From Longispora fulva (GTDB taxonomy: Bacteria > Actinomycetota > Actinomycetes > Mycobacteriales > Micromonosporaceae), in contig NZ_JADOUF010000001.1 in assembly GCF_015751905.1 (NCBI RefSeq), forward strand, positions 2,914,001-2,978,000: a stretch of 64,000 nucleotides of DNA. Reading direction: 5' to 3'. Numbering within the stretch: position 1 is the first letter of the stretch; the number at the start of each line of letters is the position of its first letter. The notes below the pieces were generated by a model. The model did not search any database. It was given only the letters and a program-made list of their open reading frames with translations, and was not told the DNA's origin. Positions 34,541 through 43,597 of this stretch are shown here, one piece after another. The translations under genes were made by a program, and so were the position numbers.

Positions 34541-37500
34541 ATGGAGTATTCGCCTCCACGTTCCATCCGCCGCCGCACTCTGGCCGCCATCGCTTTGATG
34601 GCCGCCAGTCTGCTGCCCGTTGTCATACTCTCGACGCCCGCCTCAGCCGCACCGCAGTCCGAGGAATCGGCGGCTCTGGCCAAGGCGCGTCAGTCCAAGG
34701 TGCGAGTGGAGGTGATCTCCCAAGGGGATGAGACCAACCAGATCTTCGCCAACCCTGACGGCACCTTGACCGCTGAGATGCGTGCCGTGCCCAACCGGGT
34801 CCGCAGGGGCACCGGGTGGACACCACTGGACACGAAGTTGCGGTTCGCGGCCGATGGCACCGTGGTCCCCGGCGCGACGGTCACGCCGCTGGTCCTGTCG
34901 GGGGGTGGTGGCGCGCCGCTGGTGAGAGCTTCCAAGGGTACGCACAGTCTCAGCCTTGGCTGGAACGGATCGCTGCCGAAGCCGACCCTGTCGGGCTCAA
35001 CGGCGACCTACTCCAACGTATTGCCCGATGTGGACTTGACGGTCACCGCCACCCCCACCGGGTACACCCACGCCCTGGTCGTCAAGACCCCCGCCGCAGC
35101 CAAGAATCCCGCCCTGGCCACGGTCAAGTACCCGATCAGCGCCAGCAGCGGGCTGAGCGTCGCCACCAACAACGACGGCGGATACACCGTCTCTGACAGC
35201 ACCGGAAAGCCCGTGTTCTCAGCGGGCACACCGGCCATGTGGGACAGTCCCACACCGGCAGTCGCTCCCGCGCCCGGACCGGCCATGAAGGGCCTCGCCG
35301 CGGCCGGTGCCGCCGGCGCACCCAACGGCGTCGCGGCCGTCGACGTGCCCGACGAGGGTGAACACCGCGCGGTGATGCCGCTGTCCGTCGACGCGGGCCA
35401 GATGCAGCTCACCCCGGTGCAGGAGATCCTCACCGACCCGACGGCCCGCTTCCCGATCACCATCGACCCGGGCGTGGCCACACACTGGGCCTACCAGTGG
35501 AACCGGACCCAGAAGGAGAGCCCGAACTACAACTACTTCGGCCGCCAGGGGTCCTACGCCACCGTCGGCTACGACGGCTGGGGCTTCTCGGGGACCTACC
35601 GGTCGGTGTTCCAGATGAACATCCCCTCCGCCGCCCGCGGCGGCACCATCATCCGGGACTCGGCCAACTGGTCATACTTCAAGATCACGCTGTATCACTC
35701 CGGGGCGTGCACGGACGCCATGACCAGCCTCTTCCCGACCAGCAACAACGTGGCCGGCGCCGTGTGGAGCAACACCGACTGGCCCTACACCCTCGCCACG
35801 GCCGTCGGGCACGCCAACAAGGCGGGCGGATGCGGGAACGGATCTGATCAGCCCAACCAGGATCTGTACTTCCAGGCACAAGGCCTGGACAACTATTTCC
35901 AGCAGGCCGTCAACAGCCCCGACGGCACCTTTGGCCTCGGCCTCGCCGCGCCCAGCGAGGGCGACAAGTACCAGTGGATGAAGTATCTGCCCGACACCGC
36001 CCTGGTGTCCTTCCGCTACAACCACGCCCCAACCGTGTCGGGTCAGCAGATCGTCGCGTTCCCCGGCTGCGGGACCGTCGGCAGTCCCACGTACCTGGAT
36101 ACCGGGAAGCCACAAATGACCGCCACGCTCAACGATGTTGACAGTGGCGACGTGCTGCGGGCCAACCTGATCATCCAGAAGGCCGGCCAGACCGTGTACT
36201 CCGTCGACTCTCCCAACCGCACAGGCACGGGGGCGGTGACCTGGCCAGCGGTGAGCCCCGAGCTGACCGAGGGCACATACACCTACCGGATGACCGCGTT
36301 CGACGGCACCAACTGGGGACCTGTCAGCGGTGACTGCGTTTTCACGGTCGCCACCGCCGCACCCGTCAAGGCGCCCACGATCACGTTCGACAACAACGAG
36401 TTCCTCGACTTCGGCCCACCGGTGACCGCCGTCATGACGCTCACCTTCAGCCCCAACGGTGAGACCGGCGTCGCCAGCTACCGCTACGGCCTCGACGACC
36501 CGAACAACCTGCCGAACACGGTGAAGGCGAACGCTGCCGGCAACGCGACCGTCGCGGTGACGATCACCAACAGCAACATGCACAAGATCTACGTGCAGAG
36601 CCTCAACGCCGCGGGCAAGCCCAACACAGACGGTCCCAGCAACAAGGACCTGCAGTTCGTCTACCCCGCCCCCACACCCAACCCGGGCAACATCCTCGCC
36701 AACCCCGGTGCGGAACTTCAGACCAACGCCGGCTGGATAGTCGCCAACGGCTCCTCGGTCACCGTCGTCAATGACGACACCGCCGCCCACGGCGGCTCCT
36801 TCTTCCGCCTCAACGCCGGCACCGCCACCAGCGGCAGCATCTACCAGGACATCGTCAGCACCTGGAACGCGCAGACCGGCACCGGCATCAACGCGTCGGC
36901 CGGCCAGTGCTACGAGGGATCGGCCTGGGTCCGCTCCGCCACCGGCGGCCCCTACACCGGCAAGCTCGCGATCTCCGCCCTCGGCGGCGCCACCGCCAAC
37001 CAGCGCGAGATGTTCACCTTCACCGCCCAACCCGACCAGTGGACCCGCGTCATCGCACCGCTCTGCGTGTACGCGACCGACCGGAACGCGCTGCGGCTCC
37101 AGGTGTACGAATCCAGCGTCGGCGACCTCGACGTCGATCTGCTCAGCATGGTCAACGTCGGGCTGACCTCGGCCAGCTTCGAGTACGGCCACGCCGAAGG
37201 CTGGAACACCTTCGGCACGACCACCAAGACCGTCAAGGCCGACGCGACGGCCCAGCAGGGCGGCTCCTACCTGCAGGCCAACTCCACCAGCAACAACTCC
37301 GTCTACCAGGACCTCGCTGGCAAGTACCCGGCAGGCACTCTCCTGCTCGCCAGCACCTGGGTGCGCTCGGCCAACGGCAGCACCTATCCCGGTGACCTGA
37401 CCCTGTGGATGAACCCCGGCACCGGCCAAACCACCGTCACCACCCACTTCATCGCCCAACCCGGCGCATGGACCCAGGTGTTCTTGCCCTACTACGTCAA

Positions 37501-38083
37501 CGAGACCGGCCGCACCGTCGCCCGGTTCGAGATCTACCTGCGCACAGCAGGCAACCTCGACATCGACGGCACCGAACTCCGCCCGATCACCGCCTACCCC
37601 GGCACCAGCGGACCGGCGGTCGCCCGAACCACCAACTACCAACTCGTCAACAAGAACAGCAACAAGTGCGCCACCGTCGAGGCCACCAGCACCAACAATG
37701 GCGCCAAGATCCTCCAAAGCGACTGCAACGCCACCGCACAGAACCAGATATTCCGGCTCGAGCAGGTCAGCGACAACTCCTACTACCGGATCAAGGCCCT
37801 CTACGACAGCAAGTGCGTCACCGCCCAGGCCCCTGGCGACAACTACCAGGTCCTCGTCCAATGGGATTGCGTCAACGGCTACGCCACCCAGCACTTCATG
37901 CCCACGGGCGGGGACGGAGTCACCAACCCCGTCGAACTACACCCGTTCTCCAACCCCGGCAGCTGCGCCGACGTGTTCAACTGGAGCACCGCCAACGACG
38001 CTGAGATCAAACAATGGGACTGTCGCAACGGCGAACTCCAGCCCCATGCCAACCAACAGTTCTTCCTTCGCGCCCTCCCCTAA
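34541..38083 (+). CDS. Secreted DNRLRE-type protein with two CBM-like modules and a ricin-B lectin domain
   Basis: A 1180-aa exported protein. It has a signal peptide with a twin-basic start (cleavage near 36, ASA-AP). A beta-rich N-terminal region is followed by a DNRLRE-like part (WAYQWNRTQKESPNYNYFGR through the YRSVFQMNIP repeat) and a Fibronectin/Ig-like stretch. Two carbohydrate-binding modules (about 725-870 and 880-1020) each begin N/FE-x-G and carry GGSF/GGSY. A C-terminal beta-trefoil (about 1030-1180) has QNQIFRL and QQFF repeats. Such proteins are regular neighbours of RHS toxin genes in actinomycetes and may attach to the cell surface or aid delivery. A strong hairpin follows. 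Confidence 0.88.
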   Translation: MEYSPPRSIRRRTLAAIALMAASLLPVVILSTPASAAPQSEESAALAKARQSKVRVEVISQGDETNQIFANPDGTLTAEMRAVPNRVRRGTGWTPLDTKLRFAADGTVVPGATVTPLVLSGGGGAPLVRASKGTHSLSLGWNGSLPKPTLSGSTATYSNVLPDVDLTVTATPTGYTHALVVKTPAAAKNPALATVKYPISASSGLSVATNNDGGYTVSDSTGKPVFSAGTPAMWDSPTPAVAPAPGPAMKGLAAAGAAGAPNGVAAVDVPDEGEHRAVMPLSVDAGQMQLTPVQEILTDPTARFPITIDPGVATHWAYQWNRTQKESPNYNYFGRQGSYATVGYDGWGFSGTYRSVFQMNIPSAARGGTIIRDSANWSYFKITLYHSGACTDAMTSLFPTSNNVAGAVWSNTDWPYTLATAVGHANKAGGCGNGSDQPNQDLYFQAQGLDNYFQQAVNSPDGTFGLGLAAPSEGDKYQWMKYLPDTALVSFRYNHAPTVSGQQIVAFPGCGTVGSPTYLDTGKPQMTATLNDVDSGDVLRANLIIQKAGQTVYSVDSPNRTGTGAVTWPAVSPELTEGTYTYRMTAFDGTNWGPVSGDCVFTVATAAPVKAPTITFDNNEFLDFGPPVTAVMTLTFSPNGETGVASYRYGLDDPNNLPNTVKANAAGNATVAVTITNSNMHKIYVQSLNAAGKPNTDGPSNKDLQFVYPAPTPNPGNILANPGAELQTNAGWIVANGSSVTVVNDDTAAHGGSFFRLNAGTATSGSIYQDIVSTWNAQTGTGINASAGQCYEGSAWVRSATGGPYTGKLAISALGGATANQREMFTFTAQPDQWTRVIAPLCVYATDRNALRLQVYESSVGDLDVDLLSMVNVGLTSASFEYGHAEGWNTFGTTTKTVKADATAQQGGSYLQANSTSNNSVYQDLAGKYPAGTLLLASTWVRSANGSTYPGDLTLWMNPGTGQTTVTTHFIAQPGAWTQVFLPYYVNETGRTVARFEIYLRTAGNLDIDGTELRPITAYPGTSGPAVARTTNYQLVNKNSNKCATVEATSTNNGAKILQSDCNATAQNQIFRLEQVSDNSYYRIKALYDSKCVTAQAPGDNYQVLVQWDCVNGYATQHFMPTGGDGVTNPVELHPFSNPGSCADVFNWSTANDAEIKQWDCRNGELQPHANQQFFLRALP

Positions 38084-38095
38084 CAACTCCCATCA

Positions 38096-38129
38096 CGGGC
38101 CGCCCAGCCAAACACGGTTGGGCGGCCCG
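38096..38129 (+). terminator. Hairpin terminator after the DNRLRE gene
   Basis: CGGGCCGCCCA pairs perfectly with TGGGCGGCCCG around a 12-nt loop, 13 bp after the stop. No T-tract, as is usual in high-GC actinomycetes. Confidence 0.7.
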
Positions 38130-38247
38130 TCGGGCGCTCGCGGGTTTCCCCTTGCGGGACGTTAGATCACCGCTGCGGACGCAATCTCCGCACACATCAC
38201 ACACGTGTGACTCCTGCTCTCCGGCAGAACATGCTGGGGGCGCGGCC

Positions 38248-38272
38248 GTCGGACCGGGCTTGTCGGTCCGAC
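38248..38272 (-). terminator. Hairpin terminator after the SDR gene
   Basis: GTCGGACCG and CGGTCCGAC form a 9-bp stem with a 7-nt loop, 12 bp beyond the minus-strand SDR stop. Confidence 0.55.
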
Positions 38273-38283
38273 AGCGGCCGACG

Positions 38284-39003
38284 TCAGGCCAGTGCGGCTC
38301 CGCCGTCGAGGGTGAGCACCGTGCCGGTCGCGTAGCCGTTGCCCAGGAGGTAGAGGTAGGCGGCCGCGGCCTCCTCGGGGGTGCCGACGCGCCGCACGGG
38401 AAGGCCGCCGCCTAGTGCTTGGAGGAAGGCCTCCGGCTCGGGCACGGCGTCCCACAGCTCGGTGCGGATCGCGCCGAGGCGGACCGCGTTGACCCGCAGC
38501 GGGGCGAGTTCCAGGGCCAGTGCCCGCGTCAGACCCTCGACGGCCGCCGTGACGCTAGCGCCGAGCGACGCTCCGGGCGCGGGCCGGGTAGCGAAGGCAC
38601 CGGAGGTGAAGGTGATCGAGCCGCCGGGACGGAGCTTGGGCGTCGCATACTTCGCGGCGAGCACCGCACCCCAGAAGCGGCGCTCGAAGAACACCCGGGA
38701 CTCCTCGGCGGCCAGATCGGCGAGCGGCTTGAGCAGCAGGGACTCGCCCGCCGTGTAGACGAGATGGTCGAACTCGCCGATCCGGTCGAAGAAGGCGGCG
38801 AGCTCGGCGTCGTCGGCGACGTCCAGCACGATGCCTTCGGCCGGGTCACCGAGCTTCTTCACCGCCAGGTCGACCCGGTCCTGGCTGCTGGAGGCGACTA
38901 CCACGTTCGAGCCCTGGGTCGCCGCGGCCCGCGCGACCGCGAATCCGATGCCGGAGGTACCACCGATGACGACGACACGCTGGGTGTCCGCTGTGTTGTT
39001 CAT
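38284..39003 (-). CDS. SDR-family oxidoreductase lacking the catalytic Tyr/Lys
   Basis: A 239-aa Rossmann protein with the cofactor loop GGTSGIG near residue 15, an NAG-like YTAGES segment and a normal C-terminus (VLTLDGGAAL). At the active site the YxxxK motif is absent: the stretch reads SLGASVTAAVEGLTRALALE, so both Tyr and Lys are replaced. A subgroup of SDRs shares this and may be binding proteins or use other chemistry. It is divergent from the AraC regulator gene, which probably controls it. Confidence 0.85.
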   Translation of the reverse strand: MNNTADTQRVVVIGGTSGIGFAVARAAATQGSNVVVASSSQDRVDLAVKKLGDPAEGIVLDVADDAELAAFFDRIGEFDHLVYTAGESLLLKPLADLAAEESRVFFERRFWGAVLAAKYATPKLRPGGSITFTSGAFATRPAPGASLGASVTAAVEGLTRALALELAPLRVNAVRLGAIRTELWDAVPEPEAFLQALGGGLPVRRVGTPEEAAAAYLYLLGNGYATGTVLTLDGGAALA

Positions 39004-39028
39004 GGCGAGGACGCTACGTGTCACGACC

Positions 39029-39077
39029 GAGACGATGAATGGTGTGACGTCTCGATTCTTTGTCTGATCGTCTCGAT
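39029..39077. promoter_or_regulatory. Three GTCTCGAT-type sites in the SDR/AraC intergenic region
   Basis: In the 96-bp divergent gap, GAGACGAT (39029-39036), GTCTCGAT (39049-39056) and ATCGTCTCGAT (39067-39077) are copies of one element, the first reading as GAGACGAT and sharing the core ATCGTCTC with the third on the opposite strand. Spacing of about 20 bp (two helical turns) suits an AraC-type dimer. Confidence 0.55.
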
Positions 39078-39099
39078 CTTGGCGCGCTATGGTGAGCGG

Positions 39100-40035
39100 A
39101 TGGACATACTCAGCGACACGCTCGCGGCCCTGCGCACCGGGCGCCCGTCCGTTGTCCGTACCGACGCGCACGCCCCGTGGGGTGTGCGCTTCCAGCCCAT
39201 CGCGGGAGCCGGATTCCACGTCGTCGTCGAAGGACACTGCTTTCTCCTGCCGGTCGGCGGCGATCCGATCGCCCTGGGCCCCGGCGACGTCGTGTTCCTG
39301 CGGCGCGGCACCGACCACGCCATCAGCGACGCCGTCACCAGCGAACTCGTCGCCTTCGAACCCGACCGCGTCGACAAGTCCTCGCCGATCGGGCGTTTCG
39401 CCGTCGAGGGCGACGGCACTCGCAGCGTGCTGGTGTGCGGGGCCTACCACCTCGACGTCGACCGGCCGCATCCGCTGCTCGGCGACCTCCCGGAGGTCAT
39501 CCACCTCCCGGCCAACGCCGGTCGCCATCCGGCGCTGCGCTCGGCGGTCGACCAGCTCTGCGCCGAGATCCACCGGCCCCAGCCGGGTTCGGACTCCGTG
39601 GTCACCGCGCTCGTCGACCTGCTGCTCCTCTACATTCTGCGGTCCTGGTACGCCGAGTTGCCCAGGGAACAGACGCAGAGCTGGGCCTCGGCCTTGAACG
39701 ACCCGTTGATCGCCCCGGCGCTGAAAGCGATCCACGACGACCCGGCGCATCCGTGGACCGTCGCATCGCTGGGGAGCCGGGCCGGGCTGTCGCGCGCCGC
39801 GTTCGCCCGACGGTTCACCACGGTCGTCGGCGAGCCGCCGCTGAGCTACCTGACGACGTGGCGGATGGCCATCGCGGCGCGGATGCTGCGCGAGACGGTC
39901 GACCCGCTGAGCGCCGTGGCCGACAACGCTGGCTACACCTCGGAGTTCGCGTTCGCCAAGGCCTTCAAGCGGCACTTCGGCGCCCCGCCTGGGGCATATC
40001 GGCGGGAGCGGCGGACGGCGTCGGCTTCGCTGTAG
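39100..40035 (+). CDS. AraC-family transcriptional regulator with cupin sensor domain
   Basis: A 311-aa regulator. The N-terminal AraC-binding cupin (about 1-175; GDPIALGPGDVVFLRRGTDH) is joined to two C-terminal helix-turn-helix motifs (about 195-300; VASLGSRAGLSRAAFARRF and LSAVADNAGYTSEFAFAKAF). Relatives next to divergent SDR genes activate them in response to a small ligand. Repeated operator-like sites lie directly upstream. Confidence 0.9.
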   Translation: MDILSDTLAALRTGRPSVVRTDAHAPWGVRFQPIAGAGFHVVVEGHCFLLPVGGDPIALGPGDVVFLRRGTDHAISDAVTSELVAFEPDRVDKSSPIGRFAVEGDGTRSVLVCGAYHLDVDRPHPLLGDLPEVIHLPANAGRHPALRSAVDQLCAEIHRPQPGSDSVVTALVDLLLLYILRSWYAELPREQTQSWASALNDPLIAPALKAIHDDPAHPWTVASLGSRAGLSRAAFARRFTTVVGEPPLSYLTTWRMAIAARMLRETVDPLSAVADNAGYTSEFAFAKAFKRHFGAPPGAYRRERRTASASL

Positions 40036-40063
40036 CCCCCCAGGTCACGATAGAGTCCCCGGC

Positions 40064-40330
40064 ATGGACGCCCCGGCTGGATCCGACAGCGAGATGCTGC
40101 TCGCCGTCCTGGACGAGTTCATCATCCTGATCCGCAGTGAGGGCGACACCTTCTGGGCAGGATGGCTCGAGAAGGACCGCAACCTCATCGCCGCGGGCGA
40201 CCAGGAAGGCCATCGCCACCTCAAGCAAGCCTTCGGCGGTATGGGCAGTCTCAACGACCGGTACTACCACGGTATCCACGCACACATGCTCAGCGAGATC
40301 TACAACCTATCCGGCAAGCTGAACCCATAG
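40064..40330 (+). CDS. Small hypothetical protein
   Basis: An 88-aa soluble protein with a hydrophobic N-terminal helix (LLAVLDEFIILIRS), a central WAGWLEKD and a conserved-looking GGMGSLNDRYY motif. The family occurs widely in bacteria without assigned function. It has no clear Shine-Dalgarno and begins 28 bp after the AraC gene. Confidence 0.7.
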   Translation: MDAPAGSDSEMLLAVLDEFIILIRSEGDTFWAGWLEKDRNLIAAGDQEGHRHLKQAFGGMGSLNDRYYHGIHAHMLSEIYNLSGKLNP

Positions 40331-40520
40331 CGACCAGCCGAAACCCCTAACGGACCCGGCCGGCCCCGCCTGCAGCCGCGCCCGTCCGCGGCACGCCACG
40401 CCGTCGCGCTCACCCAGGCAGGGTGCCTCACCCGGCCCGCGCCTCGCACTCCCAGCTGGACACGTCACCGCCGCGGATAGTACGGGAAAATGCGCTTTGA
40501 TTTTTGGGCTTTTATGTAAT

Positions 40521-40551
40521 TTGTCTATAAGGACTGTCATTCTCGTAATAT
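40521..40551 (+). promoter_or_regulatory. AT-rich promoter of the first serine-hydrolase gene
   Basis: The segment 40490-40560 is strikingly AT-rich for this genome. TTGTCT, a 19-nt spacer and TAATAT end 7 nt before the ATG, which lacks a Shine-Dalgarno, suggesting a leaderless mRNA. TTGATT at 40497 is an alternative upstream element. Confidence 0.45.
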
Positions 40552-40558
40552 CAGCCAT

Positions 40559-42112
40559 ATGGCGATCATGGAGCCGTCCTCCGACGAGCGTTCCCCGTCA
40601 CGGCGTGGCGTGCTCCGGGGAGCCGCCGGTCTCCTGATCGGCGCGGCCGCGGTCTCAGGGGTGGCGGCCACGGCGGGGTGTTCGGCCTTCCGCAGCAAGG
40701 CTCGCAGCGACGAGGACGAGCTGTTCGGCGAGCTCGACGGCAAGATCGAGAAAGTGATGAAGGACCACGCCATTCCCGGTGTGGCGGTCGGGGTGTGGGC
40801 CAAGGGCCGCGAGCACGTCCGCGGGTACGGGGTGACCAGCCTGGCGAACCCGCAGCCCGTGGACGGCGACACCCTGTTCCGGATCGGCTCGACCACCAAG
40901 ACCTACACGGGCACGGCGGTGATGCGCCTGGTGGAGGCCGGCAAGCTCAACCTCGACGCCACGGTGCGCACGTATCTGCCGGACTTCGCCGCCGCAGGTC
41001 CGGGCGTCGCCGAGGCGGTGACGCTCCGCCAGTTGCTCAACCACACCCCGGGCTGGCTGGGGGATTTCTACCAGGACTTCGGGCGGGGCGAGGACGCCCT
41101 GACCCGGTACGTCACCGGTATGGCGGCGTTGCCGCAACTGACCGCGCTGGGCAGCACCTTCGCGTACAACAACGCCGCCATCGACCTGGCGGGCCGGGTC
41201 ATCGAGAAGGTCACCGGATCGACATATGAGAAGGCCGTTCAGGATCTGCTGCTGGATCCGTTGAAGTGCGAACGGACCCGGTTCTTCGCCGACGAACTCG
41301 TCGGTTACCGGACGAGCGCCTCGCACACGGTGGCCGACGGCAAGGCGAAGTTCGACGCGTCCGGCTGGTACATCCCCCGGTCGCTGGGCCCCACCGGCGG
41401 GTTGATGTCCACGGCCAAGGAGCAGCTGGCCTGGGCCCGGTTCCACATGGGCGACGGCACCGGGCCCGGCGGCGTCCGGGTGCTCAGCCGGGACTCGCTG
41501 GTGGCCATGCGGTCCAATCCCGGCCCCGGGGGCACCCTGGCGGTCGAGCTCGACGGCATGGGGGTGGCCTGGCACCTGCGGCCGAGTGCCGAGGGGGTGC
41601 GCATCGTCCAGCACGGCGGCACCTGGCGGGGTCAGCACTCCGGGTTCATCATGGTGCCCGACCGCGACTTCGCCCTCACCGTACTCACCAATTCCGAGAG
41701 CGGGTCCAAGCTGGTCTCCGACCTGACGGTGGACGACTGGGCGTTGAAGAAGTACGCGGGGATCAGCAACCTGCCGGCCACGCCCCAGACCCTGAGCGCC
41801 AGTCAACTGGCGCCCTACGAGGGCCGCTACGAGGGTCAGGTGATCTTCGGGGACGGCAAGCCCGTCGACCTGCGGGTCCAGTTGACCGCCGACCAGGGCC
41901 GGCTGAAGTACCGCGCGTTGTCCCCGGAGGGCGATCCGATGGACCCTGAGCCCGGCGTGCCGGAGACGCTGGCGTTCTACCGCGAGGACTACGTGCTCCC
42001 CATGGACGGCGCGGGCAAGCCCTTCGGCTCGCGGGCCAACTTCCTGCGCGGCCCGGACGGGCGGGTGCAGTGGTTCCGCGAGAACGGCAGGCTCAGCAGA
42101 AAGGCGGCCTGA
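40559..42112 (+). CDS. Beta-lactamase-fold serine hydrolase, Tat lipoprotein
   Basis: A 517-aa class C beta-lactamase/esterase-type hydrolase. The N-terminus has a twin-arginine signal (SRRGVLRG) and a lipobox ending at Cys41, so it is a lipid-anchored extracytoplasmic protein. The catalytic pair is in STTK (Ser111-Lys114) and the YxN motif in FAYNNAAI (Tyr203). An HGG near residue 350 takes the KTG role. A C-terminal lipocalin-like domain (about 420-517) follows. Substrate unknown: D-amino-acid peptides, esters or beta-lactams. A paralogue lies 1.5 kb away in opposite orientation. Confidence 0.9.
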   Translation: MAIMEPSSDERSPSRRGVLRGAAGLLIGAAAVSGVAATAGCSAFRSKARSDEDELFGELDGKIEKVMKDHAIPGVAVGVWAKGREHVRGYGVTSLANPQPVDGDTLFRIGSTTKTYTGTAVMRLVEAGKLNLDATVRTYLPDFAAAGPGVAEAVTLRQLLNHTPGWLGDFYQDFGRGEDALTRYVTGMAALPQLTALGSTFAYNNAAIDLAGRVIEKVTGSTYEKAVQDLLLDPLKCERTRFFADELVGYRTSASHTVADGKAKFDASGWYIPRSLGPTGGLMSTAKEQLAWARFHMGDGTGPGGVRVLSRDSLVAMRSNPGPGGTLAVELDGMGVAWHLRPSAEGVRIVQHGGTWRGQHSGFIMVPDRDFALTVLTNSESGSKLVSDLTVDDWALKKYAGISNLPATPQTLSASQLAPYEGRYEGQVIFGDGKPVDLRVQLTADQGRLKYRALSPEGDPMDPEPGVPETLAFYREDYVLPMDGAGKPFGSRANFLRGPDGRVQWFRENGRLSRKAA

Positions 42113-42115
42113 GAC

Positions 42116-43597
42116 ATGCGCGGCATCGCCAGGTGCGTGCTCGCCGTCGCCCTGTGCCTGGCGGCCGGATCGTGCACGTCCGGGGACAAGAAGCCCGGCC
42201 CGGTCTCCTGGGGGCCGTGTCCCCAGGGGTACAACGCGCTGGTGCGGTGCGCCACGATCGACGTTCCACTGGACTGGGCCAAGCCGGACGGGAAGAAGAT
42301 CCACATGGGGGTGGCCCGGCTTGCGGCCACCGATCCCGCGCACCGGGTGGGCAACCTCGTCTTCGACCCGGGTGGCCCGGGGGCCGCGGGCACCCAGTAC
42401 CTGTCGTTGCAGGCGGAGAAGGGCAGGATCTTCACCCCGGAGGTGCTGCGGCGCTTCGACATCATCGGCATCGACCCGCGCGGGGTGGGCACGAGCACCC
42501 CGGTGCGGTGCGACCCCGCGATCTGGAACCGGCCGATGGACCTGTTCCCGGCCACCGCGGCCGAGTACGACGCCCTGGCCACGTGGAGCCAGGACTTCGG
42601 GACCAGCTGCCGGCAGCGGACCGGTGAACTCCTCGACCACGTGGACACGGTCAGCGTCGCCCGCGACGTGGACGTTCTGCGCCAGCGGCTGGGCGACGCC
42701 AAGCTCACCTTCCTCGGCCAGTCCTACGGCACGGCCATCGGCTTCGAGTACGCCCGCCTCTTTCCCAAAAGCAGCCGCGCGCTCGCCCTGGACGGGGCCC
42801 TGATGCACTCCCTCGACGCCAGCGTCATGAACGTCACCGAGGCCTCGGCGTACGAGCGGGCGCTGGTGCGGTTCGCCGAGTGGTGCCAGACCGACGAGTC
42901 CTGCGTCCTCAAGGGACAGGACGTGCTGCGGCTGTTCGACGACCTGGTCACCCAGGCCGCCGCCAGCCCGTTGCCGGCTCCGGGCTGCGCCGCCGCCGGC
43001 TGCCGGGGCGCGGTGACGGACTCCGAGCTGCTCACCAACGCCGAGTACAAGTTGCTGGCCAAGAACGCCGTCGCCGGGCTCAGCCCGGGCTGGCCGGGGT
43101 TCGCCCGGGTCCTCGACCAGGCCCGCAAGGGCGACGCCACAGGCCTGTCCTCCCGGCTCGTCGCCACGGAGGAGGACGACCAGTTCGCCGGGCTGGCCGT
43201 GGGGTGCCTGGACTACCGGGCGAACTTCTCCGGGTACCCCGCGCTGAAGGACCAGATCACCCTGGGCCGGTCGGCCACCCCGCACGTCCGCGGCGGTAGC
43301 CAGACCTACACGTACATCACCGAGTGCCTGCGGTGGCCGACCCCGTTCACCAACCCGCCCCGCCTGGACGTGGCCCGGCCGTCCACGCCGACGCTGATCG
43401 TGAACTCGACGTATGACCCGTCCACCGCCTACGCCTGGGCCCAGCTCATGACCGCCCGCACCGAGGGCTCGGTCCTGCTGTCCCGCGACGGCGACGGGCA
43501 CACGTCCTACGGCAGCCCGGGGAGCACCAGCGACGCCATCGACCGCTATCTGATCAGCGGCGAGGTGCCCGCCCCCGGCACCGTGCTGCCCGACTGA
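42116..43597 (+). CDS. TAP-like alpha/beta hydrolase lipoprotein (SlpD/E or tripeptidyl-aminopeptidase type)
   Basis: A 493-aa secreted hydrolase with a short signal peptide and lipobox (AAGSC), the alpha/beta-hydrolase oxyanion region (DPGGPGAAG near 85), a nucleophile elbow GQSYGT near 202, and a C-terminal TAP-like domain (TPTLIVNSTYDPSTAY, catalytic Asp; GDGHTSY, catalytic His). It probably trims peptides outside the cell. It starts 4 bp after the serine-hydrolase stop, likely one transcript. Confidence 0.88.
   Translation: MRGIARCVLAVALCLAAGSCTSGDKKPGPVSWGPCPQGYNALVRCATIDVPLDWAKPDGKKIHMGVARLAATDPAHRVGNLVFDPGGPGAAGTQYLSLQAEKGRIFTPEVLRRFDIIGIDPRGVGTSTPVRCDPAIWNRPMDLFPATAAEYDALATWSQDFGTSCRQRTGELLDHVDTVSVARDVDVLRQRLGDAKLTFLGQSYGTAIGFEYARLFPKSSRALALDGALMHSLDASVMNVTEASAYERALVRFAEWCQTDESCVLKGQDVLRLFDDLVTQAAASPLPAPGCAAAGCRGAVTDSELLTNAEYKLLAKNAVAGLSPGWPGFARVLDQARKGDATGLSSRLVATEEDDQFAGLAVGCLDYRANFSGYPALKDQITLGRSATPHVRGGSQTYTYITECLRWPTPFTNPPRLDVARPSTPTLIVNSTYDPSTAYAWAQLMTARTEGSVLLSRDGDGHTSYGSPGSTSDAIDRYLISGEVPAPGTVLPD

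Noticed and set aside
35672-37894. 740-codon antisense frame opposite the DNRLRE gene
   Set aside because: No start signal or recognisable domain; repeat-derived shadow.
40655-43501. 948-codon antisense frame across the serine-hydrolase and alpha/beta-hydrolase genes
   Set aside because: It spans two real plus-strand genes and has no domain; it is a GC-skew artefact.
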